From: Teleogryllus oceanicus
Lineage: Eukaryota > Arthropoda > Insecta > Orthoptera > Gryllidae
Direction: 5' to 3'
Assembly (NCBI GenBank): GCA_964035755.1
Contig: CAXIVR010000011.1
Location: 36,747,529 to 36,811,528 of the forward strand
DNA: 64,000 nucleotides
The number at the start of each line of letters is the position of its first letter. The first letter of the stretch is position 1. Both the position numbers and the translations under genes were made by a program. Under the pieces are notes generated by a model, which was given only the letters and a program-made list of their open reading frames with translations, did not search any database and was not told where the DNA came from. This document shows positions 1-11,079 of this stretch, in pieces.

Positions 1-228
1 TTAATGTTTGAAAAGATGGGAGAAATTATGTACTGTTGTATAAGGGAAATTTACATTAGTACATTAGTATCATAGTACATTAGGGAAATTTAATGTACTA
101 TCTCGAAAGTATACGAAAAAAATATACACGAGTTTAGATTCGAGGAGACCCAAAGAGACCTATTTGGCGGACCAGAGACATGGCGCCAAAGTAAACTAGT
201 GGTGCTAAAATACTACTTCTCCCCTGTA

Positions 229-790
229 TTTTCACGTCAAATTACGCGAAAAGTACTCTAATTTTCAAAATATTATTGACCTTTTTCAAAATCTACCTTT
301 CTGGAATAAATTTCATAAAGGGAAAAAAGTTATCTTCAATATTTTAGTAGTAGGAAGACTGCGAAAAAATTTGAACTTTTGCAATTCTCCAAAATTAGGG
401 TCTTCAACGAAAATGAGACTCTCTTAAACGCTCTTGACACTATCCAACAACAACATTTTATCAAAAACGATGTAGCGATTTTTTTGAAAATTTAGAAAAT
501 GTCCGAGAGGCTTCATGTAAGAAACCCCCCAAAACGTCAATATCGGTTTCAAATTCAAGGAGCGGCGACATCAGCCAGATCAATTGGGAATGTCAATTTT
601 GGATAAAATCGGCTGAACAGTTTAGACGCTAGCGTTGTTCACACACGGACAGACAGACGTTTTTCCTTCATTTGATTTTTCAGTATAAAGGACCCACAAA
701 CCATGGATTCTGGATTACACCAGAAGAAATCTTTAGAGGATTTCGACTTCTTCCCTGGACGTCGCAGGGAGAAAGTAAAATGGTCTATGC
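229..790 (+). repeat. Dispersed repeat DR1, copy 1
   Basis: This AT-rich block recurs in this window near 8.76, 16.1, 26.8, 30.9, 31.4, 38.5/40.5 and 44.9 kb. Shared landmarks, in order, are a start like TTACGCAAAATTACACG, a stretch like GCAATTTTCGAAAA, the phrase CTATCCAACAACA, the phrase CATCAGCCAGATC, then GCTAGCGTTGTTCACA followed by GGACAGACAGACG, and an end like ACATGGATTCTG. It holds no long reading frame and no terminal repeats that I can see. The family and its mechanism of spread are not recognised. It may be a non-autonomous DNA element or the tail of a larger one. Confidence 0.7.
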
Positions 791-2690
791 GTTTTATGCT
801 TTTATTAGTTCCCAATTTTACTTTTAGATTTTTTCTATATTTCAGCTGATTTTCTGACTCAAGGAAAAACGACTATTGGCCAGTGATAAGAAGAGGAGTT
901 TCATGTTTCAGTACCTGCGATATATTGCAGTGCTACGAAAAACTACCAGAAAACTTGTTCAAGGTGGTATCACCGTAGATAATTCATTAATTACCTTAGG
1001 CACTAAATGCACTGACATGAAATATGTTTTTTTTTTTTTTTCATTTCTAAAAGGAAAAGCTTCCTCTTATAGCAAATTCAGTGACTTTACATACGAAATA
1101 TTAAAATAAATCGATGCCATTTCGTTTGTTTTTGTATTGTGTTTTGTAAAGTGTGAAGAAGATTGCGTAATGAGTTTCATGCAAATAAGCTCTTAGTTTG
1201 GAATAACGCAAGCATTAAAGCGAAAAACAACATTAATAACGAAGACTTTTGCCTTAATACAATGACACCATAAAAGTGTTATAATTTTAAAAGAAATTGA
1301 TAGTCAAAGTTTTAAAATTCAATAACATGCAACGTTTTACGCTGATAGTGAAAATATTGTTTAAGCGTTTGTCAAATAAAATATAAAATTGTGATCATTT
1401 GAGTAGTTGTTCATTACAAATACAAAAATTAAAATATTTACAATACTGAGAGAAAACTAAAATAATGTATAATAGTTATCATTGCATAGAATGAAGGGTA
1501 TATTAACAAAAACAAATATAAATAATTTACTGTTAATATTTGACGGAAAAATACATGGAATTGATTGTTTAATTCATCTAACCATATTCGGAACATTAGG
1601 GATTTCTTTATTCATCATTGTCATCATGGTTTTCAGAAGAAATGGTCTCAAAAAATATGAGATTCCATTATATCCCACTCATTTTTTCAGGTTTTATGAA
1701 TTTTGCCAGTGAAAGTAAAGGTATGACTCCTGGATGTTGCACATCATTTAACTTCAGATCGTTAAGACCACTACTTCAGTATTTGTCTTAAAGAATGTGA
1801 TCGGCACCTAGTTCCGATAATAGATTTGAAAACCTTATTATTAGCGCCATCTTAATAATGCAGTTTCACAATTTGCTCAAATTGCTTGTTTTTGTAACGT
1901 ATATCCTTCTGCAACTTTTACTTTTAAGAAAATTGGTCTGAGTGCCAATTACCAGATACGCACGCATGGAATGATCAGTATGTTTTCCAATCGTTTCATT
2001 ATCCTTATAGAGTATTTGAGTAACTCCAGGAGTGTGCAGATGAGCAGCTGTGCTGTTCCGACACTCACAGCTAGACAACTTTCCGCGCACCAATCGAGAC
2101 ATACGAGTTGTCATTCGATCCGTCTCGGTCTCCTTCTGAGGAACTGATATTTTGTTTTCGGATCCGGGCAGAAAATTCAAAGAAATTTCCAAAAACTCTT
2201 TTCTGCGTGTTTTGGTGCTGCGATATTAGTGTTTAAGCTGGGAATTAAACCAATGCCACCAAAATAGATCCATGTAGTTGGCATTGATTAAACTTCAGTA
2301 CTCAAAGGCGCTTTTCCGCTCAATACGTCGTAATTTTCTTTGGAGACGTTGGCAACACTGTTGTTGAGATCTTTAAGTGAACAAGTTAAGTTAATTTGAA
2401 CGAAAGAGTGAATCGCACGGCATACTTCATTTTCAGTTTTATCCATAAGGCCTATAACCATACTTTTAAAATAAATGTGCAAACACCTACGAACAATATT
2501 GCCTTGGAACGTATTGAATTTGAAGAATTTCAAGTGAATATGAAGAAAACAAAAATGTAAGTAATATTAGAGAATGAATGAACGTTCGACTTCTCAGTTT
2601 CATGTTCTTAAGTGTACAAATACCTATTTTTAAATGAATGTGACCCATAATTTATTCTTATTAAACGCAACTAACATCTTATTCACATAA
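791..2690. other. Unannotated AT-rich stretch
   Basis: Only short chance reading frames occur here. None shows a domain, a splice pattern or similarity to another part of the window. I see nothing I can name. Confidence 0.5.
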
Positions 2691-2704
2691 ACATACAAAA
2701 TAGT

Positions 2705-3004
2705 CGAGTTTTAATGTTTGTGGGTGTCTGATAAGTCACTCCCTGTTTTTGGATAGTTGTAATTTCTTTATTTATGAGCAAATACTTTTACAATTATTTT
2801 TGTTAGAAACAGTGATTCTTGAGGTTTAGTTTTAGTGTAACACCTCTTTAAATCTCTACATGAGCTTCAGCGTTCTCAGTGCATTTGTTTAAACGAACTG
2901 ATACGTTCGATGCTTCTGCCTGCAGCATGGTTTTTTTGGAACATTGGTTAGAACATAAGATCTTGCTTCAAATTCGTCCATGTTCTTCGGCTTTCTCTTT
3001 TTTT
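2705..3004 (-). mobile_element. 3' tail of an IS630/Tc-like transposon
   Basis: Read on the minus strand this continues the transposase relic at 4085-4470 after the LINE at 3005-4084 is removed. It carries the frayed transposase end and an untranslated tail that finishes near 2716-2745 with a phrase like GGGAGTGACTTATCAGACA, a plausible terminal sequence. No second matching terminus was found, so the outer boundaries are uncertain. Confidence 0.45.
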
Positions 3005-4084
3005 TCATTTATTTCTGCTTGGCCCGAAGGCCCTCAGCATCCGAGTACGATACAGTGATGTTACATTGAGTTACGTTAACATTGATTAAGAAACATTATA
3101 GACATGAATACATTGAGTACATGTGAATTAAATATGAGAAGCCACATCGGGTACATGATAATCAAGGAGGGTCGAAGAACTGTCGCGGTAGTTTTTGTTT
3201 TAGTCTATTGTTGTGAGGATTTTGTTTTCCGATTTTGAAATGTACGGCTGAGGGAATCTAGGGAATTTTAGGATAGAAGCGAGAGGATAGGAGGGAGAAA
3301 TGGACGGAGATAGGAGTAATGCCGAGTTCGTTATGTAACTGGGAGTTAGGTACAAACCGTGGAGCTTTAGTGATGGTTCGGAGGAATTTATTTTGGAAAA
3401 TCTGCATTTTTTGGATGTTCGATTTGCTGGCTGAGGCCCAGATAGGAGAAGCGTAGGATAAAATTGGGCGGATCATTGATTGGTATAGGTGAGTAGGGAC
3501 ATGGAGTTGCAAGGGTGATGACTTTTTGAGTATGGGATATAATTGGTGGGTTCTACGAGTTGCCAGGGTTATTCTGTGAAGAATATTTGATTTCCAGGTG
3601 AGCCGCCTATCAAAAAGTACTCTCAGATATTTGACTGGCTTGTTGTTTGGGAGCCAAGTTATATTTTCTCCTTGATATTTGAGAGGGGGAGGATTATTTG
3701 TTCTACGGAGCGTGAAGATTTTGGCTTGACTTTTCGCAGGATTTATCCGGATATGCCATTTCTCGGCCCAGTCGGAGAGCTTAAAGAGGTGGTGTTGCAG
3801 GTCTTCTTGTGCGGTATCAATATCACGGTTTGAGGAATATATTGCGGTGTCATCAGCAAACAGAGCAATGGAGGTATGAGGGGTGGATGGTATATCAACC
3901 GTATAATGATTAAATAGTGTGGGAGAGAACAGATCCTTGGGGTACTCCTGCTTTTATGGGAAAAGATAGTGAAAGAGCTCCAGGAAGGCGAACAGAAAAG
4001 GTGCGATCGACAAGGAAGCTTTTGATGATGCGGCTTTCTCTTGTAAACCATCTCCTTAGCCAACCCCCAGGGAAATAAACTCAA
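3005..4084 (-). mobile_element. 5'-truncated LINE (Jockey-like reverse transcriptase)
   Basis: The minus strand encodes the C-terminal half of a non-LTR reverse transcriptase. A GVPQGSVLS motif near 3930 is followed, one frame away, by a LFADDTAIY catalytic motif (YxDD class, F in place of Y) near 3860. The C-terminal segment with SMIRPILSYASPIW runs at about 3258-3512. Downstream is a 3' UTR with a GGCC/GGCC hairpin and a short A-rich tail at about 3005, the expected polarity for reverse-transcribed insertion. The endonuclease and early reverse transcriptase are missing, which is usual for 5' truncation. At least one frameshift makes it dead. It lies inside an IS630/Tc-like transposon. Confidence 0.75.
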
Positions 4085-4470
4085 AGAGTTAAATCAGGGT
4101 TGCGAACAGGCCATTCATCATGTGCACGACGTCCGCCAATCCCAAGACCTGGGAAATGATCGTGCAGCCATTCGCGGACATCGTTTGTAAAATGTGCAAG
4201 TGCTCCTTCACGCACGAAGTGAAGCTGTGGGCTGTTCCACTGTCAAATTACAGGCAATACAGTGATTTCTTAGGGCTCCGCAAGAACAATTCACGAACTC
4301 TGCTAACATTCTCTTCTAACCTGGAAGTTGATGGTCTTCCTGATCTCCTTTCATCAGTGACATTCCCTGTTAGTAATTTGGAATAGCAGTTTTTATCTTT
4401 TTTTCAATCAGTGTTGCGTGTATCCCTCGTTTACACCTCCACCAGTTTTGTACTTACATCACAGATGCCC
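4085..4470 (-). pseudogene. IS630/Tc-like DDE transposase relic
   Basis: On the minus strand a helix-turn-helix part (RPSTSRLEENVSRVRELF, near 4345-4290) is followed after a deletion by the end of the catalytic domain: AHFTNDVREWLHDHFPG and HDEWPVRNPDLT, near 4205-4090. In this superfamily the second catalytic Asp lies just before the GAxxH-like segment; here the local residues read VREGALAH, so that Asp appears lost. Stops and a large internal deletion make it a pseudogene. The frame is cut at 4084 by a LINE and its tail resumes below 3005. Confidence 0.6.
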
Positions 4471-4479
4471 AGACTTCAT

Positions 4480-5540
4480 AATGAGCTGCCATTCTGGCCC
4501 GCTTTACGACTCTCAGCTCAGGCGGTATTTTTCAACTGTCATATAAGAATCAACACATGAAACAAAAGATCAAGGACTACTCTTTCTATTAGATTTGGTT
4601 GTAAAAGCATTGGTTCATAAATGAAGAAATTGTATGCATCCAAAAATAGAGAGTGACGTATCAGACACCCTATAGATTCGCATACGAAACTATTAATAGA
4701 GCAATTGGAAAAGTGCAAATAAACACAAATTATACTGCGTTTGGGGAGTTTTAGTCTCTTCAAAACTAGGAAAGAAAAATATGGAAGTGTTAAAAACATC
4801 CGGAGAATAATCAACTGTAGTTGTGGAAGACTTTGCGACAGAATTTCGGAACTAATTGAGAATGATCTTGTATTAGGATTAGAGAATTACCCAGAAGAAC
4901 AGCTTACACGTGATTTTTGTGCATTATTGTGCATATTAGCAAAAAACGTAAAAAAAGTAGCTGTACTAAACTCTATTCGCATCATAAATGCCTGCCAAGC
5001 TTTTTACGGTGATTATAATTTTTAAATTGCAATATTATCAGTTCATATTCCGAATAGAGGTAACATACAAGGCCATTAGATGTTGGTAATTCTTGAAGGG
5101 GAGTGTAACATTATCAACTATTACGATTCATTGTTAAGTCTAATGACCGGTACCGTAAGAAAATATTTGAACAAAGCTACACATGAAATAAATGAAGAAT
5201 AAAAGAAATTTTAACACAGAATGAGAATACTTTTTTCTACAACTGAGACAACTTCTTTGCATCGCTAGCAGTACGTGAATTCATTTTTAATCGCCATTAA
5301 AAAAAGATCGTTGCCAAGACAACTATCTTGTTACCGTGAAAAAAAGTCTTTTTTGCCCTTTCTTTCTCACCAAAGCGCAATAAACAGAATTTTTGTTATC
5401 TAAGATACTCTTAACTAATCATGGCCCTATAAAATGCATTTCAATATTGTCCGGAGTAGTAGGCTTCTTTTTCCAATACAAGTTTACGAAACTATTTGAA
5501 CTATATTTTTATGCAGTTGTAGAAAAAATGTTCATATTTT
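4480..5540. other. Unannotated stretch with one small open frame
   Basis: A plus-strand open frame covers about 4741-5025. Its translation (for example ENYPEEQLTRDFCALL) reads more like protein than its neighbours, but there is no ATG at its upstream end and I recognise no family. It could be a decayed transposon exon. The rest shows nothing nameable. Confidence 0.3.
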
Positions 5541-5653
5541 GTGTGTAAAGTTACCGCCCTTTTCATGGTCTCGATTGAGACTTTTTGCCTCGACCTACGG
5601 TCTCGGCAAAAAATCTCAATCTCGACCATGAAAAACACGGAAACTTCACACAC
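5541..5653. repeat. 113-nt imperfect palindrome
   Basis: The left arm contains GTGTGTAAAGTT, then TTTTCATGGT, then CGATTGAGA, then TTTTTGCC. The right arm has their reverse complements in the reverse order (GGCAAAAAA, TCTCAATC, GACCATGAAAA, AACTTCACACAC). About 45 nt per arm pair around a short GACCTACGGTC-centred loop. It is not part of a recognised element. Its size and form resemble the hairpin at 38944-39068. Confidence 0.8.
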
Positions 5654-5740
5654 TTAAAATGAAAATAACTATTAAAATGTTTACGCGTCGGCGCCGGCGA
5701 CGCCTCATTTATCCACTAGTATTAATGTATTCTTCTCACC

Positions 5741-6155
5741 GGGAGCGGTAGCTCAGTGCATCAAGTGATGACACTGCAGCGCCTCTGACCAGGAGGTCCT
5801 AGGTTCGAGTCCTGACGGCGGCAGGATTTTTGACACTACCTTTTCAGCTAGGTCGAATTCAGTCGCTGCCTGGAGGAGAATTCTAGCGGCCGGTTGCTCT
5901 GATTAGTAGTTTTCCGTGGTTTCTCCGATCAACACCAGGCGAATGCCGGAGCAGTACCCTACCAAACGGGCCACGGACCGCGCGCGATCTGTCCTTCCTC
6001 TTCCTTGTTCTATCCTCTCCCTTTACACACACACTTACACTAACATGCACTACACTACCACATATTCCGGATCTCGCCATCCAGCGGGGAAGATCACGCC
6101 ATCTCCCGAGAAAAACATGCACTACACTAACGGACTAATGACCAAAAGTTGACGG
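5741..6155 (+). mobile_element. tRNA-derived SINE, family A
   Basis: The head carries pol III promoter boxes: box A TAGCTCAGTGCA at about 5749-5760 and box B GGTTCGAGTCC at 5802-5812. The unrelated body includes TCTAGCGGCCGG and GGAGCAGTACCCTA and ends near CGGACTAATGACC. Seven copies lie in this window. This copy lacks an internal piece between TATTCCGGA and TCTCGCCATCC that other copies keep. The head is a SINE promoter, not a functional tRNA gene. Confidence 0.85.
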
Positions 6156-6934
6156 AAATCTCCCTCGGAAACGAACTCGAACCAAACCAAAACCTATTCC
6201 TCTCGCTCACTATCACTAGTATCACTATTCTCCCCTTTTTCCGTTGAGTTGAATGTTTTGTTGAACACGAAGCTCCGCGTGCACATGGAGGGCATCGAGT
6301 AAAGAGCAAGTAGTTGCGAACTTGAGCCACGCAATAAGAGCCTCATGCGCGGAATTGGCTGGATTCAGGACGATCCTGAGGCGTAGGAACAACGTGCGAA
6401 ACAGAGTAAGTTTTTCGTGAAGGAGAGATCCCGGGGATTTCGAAAAGGCGGTTAATGCATTAACAGGGTAAGTCTGTTAACCGTAGCATGCTAATGCCGA
6501 GCCTCCGAGGCCCTAACGCTTTTTATTTCGCTTTTTACTCTACATAGCTGCATTTCTAAGAGCTTGCCCTCCGTTTAATCTTTCTAATTTCATTTTAGTT
6601 ACTATCAAAGGCAAATATTCTAAAAAGTTATATAGGTAGGTCTTGAAATTTTAGTCTATTACGACAATGCCTACGCAGAGCTTTTAAGGCCTTGTTAACA
6701 GTTATTTAAATAAATTTGTTTAACATTAAAAGTTAACTTTTATTGAAATTGTTAAGAAATGAAGTTTATAAGAATAAAAAAGGTCTCAAAAAGTCGAGGT
6801 GCATTTTTCGAGAGTGTATTGCATAGGGCCTTGGAGGCCTGAATATGCTTTCATGTAGTTTCCCTGCTCCATGCTTCCTTGGGTTAATACCCAGCGCTGC
6901 TATTGTTTCTTGATCCTTTAGTCTGAGCTTTGGG
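6156..6934. other. Unannotated stretch
   Basis: Moderate-GC sequence to about 6510 gives way to AT-rich sequence. No domain, repeat or RNA gene was recognised. Confidence 0.45.
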
Positions 6935-7120
6935 TGGCAGCGCCCCTGGCGGGGAGGCAGGCAGGCAGGCAGGGCCGCGGTGCAGGGCAAAGGGGGGGCC
7001 GGGCTGGCCGCCGAGCCCCAGGCAGGGGTCTAGGGCTGCCAACGCACCGCGCCAGCGGGCCCGGGGCGGCCCGGGCGGGCGGCAGCGCCGGCGCCAGGCA
7101 GCGCGAGCGGCGGGAGGTTA
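6935..7120. other. Isolated GC- and CpG-rich patch
   Basis: About 185 nt of very GC-rich sequence with GGCAGGCAGGCAGGCAG and many CG dinucleotides sits abruptly in AT-rich DNA. It is not similar to the SINEs. It could be an old CpG-rich promoter fragment or inserted foreign or repeat DNA. Overlapping open frames here are a by-product of high GC. Confidence 0.6.
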
Positions 7121-7760
7121 TTGAACGAAGGACACCTCCGGAGCCACGGGCCCCATTTACAGCTTTTCCTCTCCATTTCGCTCATTATCCATTCGGCTCA
7201 TCAGAAAGGTCGCGCTTCCGACTACCCTTTGCTCCTTTATCATTAGACGCCATGTTAAGGTCATTGCACACGGCAGCTTTAGCCAGGGAGCACGCATTTT
7301 TCACAACCTACGAACCTTACAAATTGAAAAAAGAGTAAGGAAGAGAATTTACAGCTTACTAACGGTTCTTTTTCTTCGTTGCCTTCATTACATTCATTTA
7401 TAATCTTTCGAGCTGCTCAGTTCCTTTCGAGGGAATCTTTATGCACGTGGCTCGCCGCTTATCTTTCAACTCTTTCTTGTCCTTTACGAGAAATGTCGTT
7501 ACCAAGGAAATACGGCGCGGCGTGAGGTTACTAAGTACCCCGTTAAGACTTTGGTTATTGCTCATCGCCAGTTACTGGGGTTACTAAGTCCCTCGTTACT
7601 GCTCATTGCCACGCAATTTGCAGCTAATCTCGACTGATAGTGAGCGGATGTACTTCCAATCACACACCTTGAGAAGTGTACTTTACGTTCTTTAACTGAC
7701 TAATTTTTCACTTGAAATAGGTTTATTCTTTTTTAATTGGTTTAAGTTTTATTTACGTAA
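7121..7760. other. Unannotated stretch with a short direct repeat
   Basis: A diverged direct repeat of roughly 45-55 nt occurs at about 7525-7615: both units contain GGTTACTAAGT, a C-rich CGTTA, and a TTGCTCAT or CTGCTCAT phrase. Nothing else was recognised. Confidence 0.4.

Positions 7761-7826
<66 letters not shown>
7761..7826. repeat. (AAT)n microsatellite
   Basis: About 22 uninterrupted trinucleotide units, followed by a duplicated GTAGAAAATAAAT phrase. Confidence 0.95.
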
Positions 7827-7827
<1 letters not shown>

Positions 7828-8214
7828 TAGAAAATAAATAATGTAGAAAATAAATGTGCTTTCGTCATCAAAAAAGGAAACAATTTCATAGAAAAAATTA
7901 TTGTAGAAGGTGCAGCACATATAAATTGAAAAAGATACCTTAAAATAAGTAAAAGATGCATCATATTATATAATTTTTTAAATTTTAAAACTACGTTACA
8001 CACATTATGAAGAAATACAAAATATTTCATTTGTAAAAGTTGCATAAAAATTTATGTAAATTAGTTAACTACTTCAACTTGTTTCCTAACTATGTGTATA
8101 ATTTTTAAAATAAACATTTATTGAAAAACAGAAGAGTGCATTGTTTATTGTTTCCTTGCCCTTTTGAATGCGATGTGTCCGAGTTACCCAGTGCACCTCT
8201 CATCCTTGCGAAAC

Positions 8215-8530
8215 GCCTGAGTTAGCTCACAGCCAGGATTGCCACTGGCTCTGCAGCGACTTTGAGTAGGAGGTCCTAGGTTCGAGTTCTGATGGTGGCG
8301 GATTTTTGACGCCATTTGACCTAGGCCAAATTCAGTCGCTGTCTGAAGGAGAATTCTAGCAGCCGGTTGCTCTGACTGATACTTTTCCGTTGCTTCCCCG
8401 ATTAATACCAAGCAAATGCCGGAGCAGTACTCCAACAAACGGGCCACGGATCGCTCGGGATTTTCCCTTTCGCTTCCTCGTGTCCACATACATACGATTA
8501 CACGCATTCCACTACCATGATAGATAAAGA
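8215..8530 (+). mobile_element. SINE family A, diverged copy
   Basis: It has the same order as the copy at 5741: a tRNA-like head (GTTAGCTCAC, then GGTTCGAGTTC near 8279), then TTCAGTCGCTGTC, TTCTAGCAGCCGG and GGAGCAGTACTCC. It stops near 8530, before the 3' half seen in full copies. It has many substitutions and is an older insertion. Confidence 0.75.
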
Positions 8531-8756
8531 GGGTGAGAGAAATTTTGATGGACCTCCAAGTGGACATCGACTCGGCCCTACCTTTTTTTGTTACTTCTAT
8601 GAATGGCATTATTACAACTTTGTACTGATTGAAAAGAAAAATAATAATACTATATGATAAAACAGGTCCGTACACTGGACGTTCTTAGTATTAAAAGTTG
8701 GATATTTTTGAAATATTTTTATACACAAGTTTGTTAATAAAATTGAATTGAATTGA

Positions 8757-9420
8757 TTTAAAATTGCTTATGTTTTACGCAAAATTACACGAAATCTACT
8801 GACATTTTCGTAGAATTTTACCCGACATTATTCCTAAATCTGTGTCTACAGAACAGATTTCATTAAGGGAAAAATATCTTTTTTAATTTTTTATCGAATT
8901 CAAATATATAGAAAAACGCCGAAAAATTGAACTTTTTCAATTTTCGACAATTCAGACATTTCAACGAAAATGAAATATGCACCAATCTCTTAAGCGTTCT
9001 TTACGATATTCGACACCATTTGAACTCTTTTTTTTTAATTTTGAAAATGTCTCAATGGCTTCATGTGAAGTAACCCCACAATTTAAAATATCAGTTTCAA
9101 ATTCAAGAGACAGCGCGATCAGCTACCTCGATTGGGGAAGATCAGTTTTGGAGAAAATCGGGTCTGCGGATGAGGCGCTAGCGTTGAGCACAGACGGATA
9201 TGCTGACGCTTTGCTGTCAACCTATTTTTAGGTATCAAGGATCCGCAAAACATGGATTCTGACTACACAACGTGTTAGAGGAAGTAATTTATTGCATTTA
9301 AGTAGAGAATTTATCCACTTTTTCGTTACCAGGGCCTAGCAATAACAGTTGTTTTTTTTTGTCGAAAAGTCGTTGACTTCTCTCCCCCACAACATTACAC
9401 ATATATTACGTATTACTTTA
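8757..9420 (+). repeat. Dispersed repeat DR1, copy 2
   Basis: It matches copy 1 throughout: TTACGCAAAATTACACGAAA at the start, TTCAATTTTCGACAA, ACGATATTCGACACC, a GCTAGCGTTGAGCACAGACG segment and ACATGGATTCTGACTAC. It continues to an ACATTACACAT region also seen in the copy that ends near 40985. A reading frame of 84 codons within it is not conserved between copies. Confidence 0.7.
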
Positions 9421-9429
9421 TACTACGTA

Positions 9430-9960
9430 AAAAGTAGAGAGAAAGTAGAGAAAAACAGTGGAGGTACAATACCATAAAAACAATATAAATCTACTTAATT
9501 GTAATGTTAACGGCATCAACAATAAACAGTTTGAAACGTTACAAAGGCAAAAAGCCTTGCTTTGCCGGGGTAACGTATACTATTTTTCACCATTCCTACA
9601 AATATTATCCTTCATTTATATAATAAATATAATGCTAGTAATAAAGTCGTTAGCAGGTTTCAGTAGTATCGATCTATTTCGCAACGAAAATTGAATATTT
9701 CCAACCTACGGAAGGTATTGAAGTAAATTTAACCAAATAAAATATGGAAATTTCTCCGGACATTTTGGAAACGGCAGGAAAAGAAGAGGAGGAATTATAT
9801 CCCTGCAAGTCAACAGAAAAATACAAAATGAACACGATTTGTTTAAGTATTATTGCAGTGAAGTCGAAATTTTCAACGAAAATGTTTTGCTTCCCTACGT
9901 TTCATTGAAGGCAAAATTGGTTTAGGTGTAGTTTTTGTAGACTTTGGTCGATTTATTCCG
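9430..9960 (+). pseudogene. Possible LINE endonuclease fragment
   Basis: The translated phrase NINLLNCNVNGINN near 9480-9520 resembles the start of an APE-type endonuclease of non-LTR retrotransposons (usually a WNVNG-like motif), and a later phrase RKRRGGIISL near 9780 could belong to the same domain. Frames are broken and the catalytic residues cannot be confirmed. A chance likeness is quite possible. Confidence 0.22.
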
Positions 9961-11079
9961 TGATTAAATTTATGCTGCAGGTTGAAATTAACTTAGATAT
10001 TAACAGATTTGTATCTTATTTCAACAAATATATTTATATTTCCCACGTGTATGTTACAAATAAAATGTTTGAAGATTTAAGAAGATTATTATTTTTTACT
10101 GAAGTAAAAAAAAATATAGGTTACAAACGTAAAAATATATGCATATATGCATGTATGGCATGGATATGGATAATGGTACTTATAAAAGACGCATGTGGCG
10201 AAATTTTTCAGATGTTGATTGTTGTCCGGTTAATGGGCATTTCCGATGCATGTTTAGGGGATTAAACATGTGAGTACAAGACATTGAGGACAAACAATTA
10301 TTACTAATTGTGCGCATTGTAGAAACGAAAACATAAATATCGTATATTTGTTGTTACTAATGAGGAAGGATGACTTGACTTCTACTACAAATATTCAGTT
10401 TTACGTTTGACTGATAGAGAGACATGTTTTTTATAAACAAGAAATCAGGTAAATTCACTGCTCAAACAGTTGGAAAAAATACTGGGCGTTGATTACATGA
10501 AAAATCGCAGAGTTTTTTGCAATTGGAAAAATCCTTAGTCGTACACTGGGCATTGCTTTAGGCATTATTCAGCATCTCTTTTGGCTAATCCGAACGCATA
10601 CAGACAAATACTTAGTTTTACGCGGCACGGTGACTGAAAGTCCTCCTCTGTAGCTGAGTCCTTTATCGATGAGTGTATAAACCAGAAAGTTGAGAATTTA
10701 AGGAAAATTCTCATTTATTTCGCATGTAGTTCAAAAAATTCTAATTTAGCTCATTCATGGGTGGCGAAGGGATTTTGGCAAAGACGAAGCAGTTAATATT
10801 GCCAAGAATCTAACTGGTCAATTGGTGGAATTCAATTAATACTTGCCATTACTTTGATATTAACAATCATATTAGGGAATAACTTTTTAATAAACTTATT
10901 GTTCATACTTTATTTTTCAGGTTATATTAAATGTACTTTTGTTGTACTAATTTTTCAGGTTGTATTAATTATTGATTGCTCGGGAGAAGTTCGTAATATA
11001 CATGCATTCTGTAGGACTGTTGGTAGCACTGTTTGTACTTTCCTGCCTGGGGAGGTACACACGGGCTTTCCGACCTAAA
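9961..11079. other. Unannotated AT-rich stretch
   Basis: Short open frames only. A pair of TTTTTCAGGTT phrases at about 10914 and 10952 is a local duplication. No family was recognised. Confidence 0.4.

Noticed and set aside
1866..2533. Two adjacent minus-strand frames as a host gene
   Set aside because: No recognisable domain, no splice pattern joining them, and composition close to background.
5741..5815. Functional tRNA gene
   Set aside because: Boxes A and B are present, but the sequence runs into a SINE body shared by many copies and the cloverleaf is not complete. It is a SINE head.
7749..8045. Protein with a poly-Ile stretch
   Set aside because: It is the translation of the (AAT)n microsatellite.
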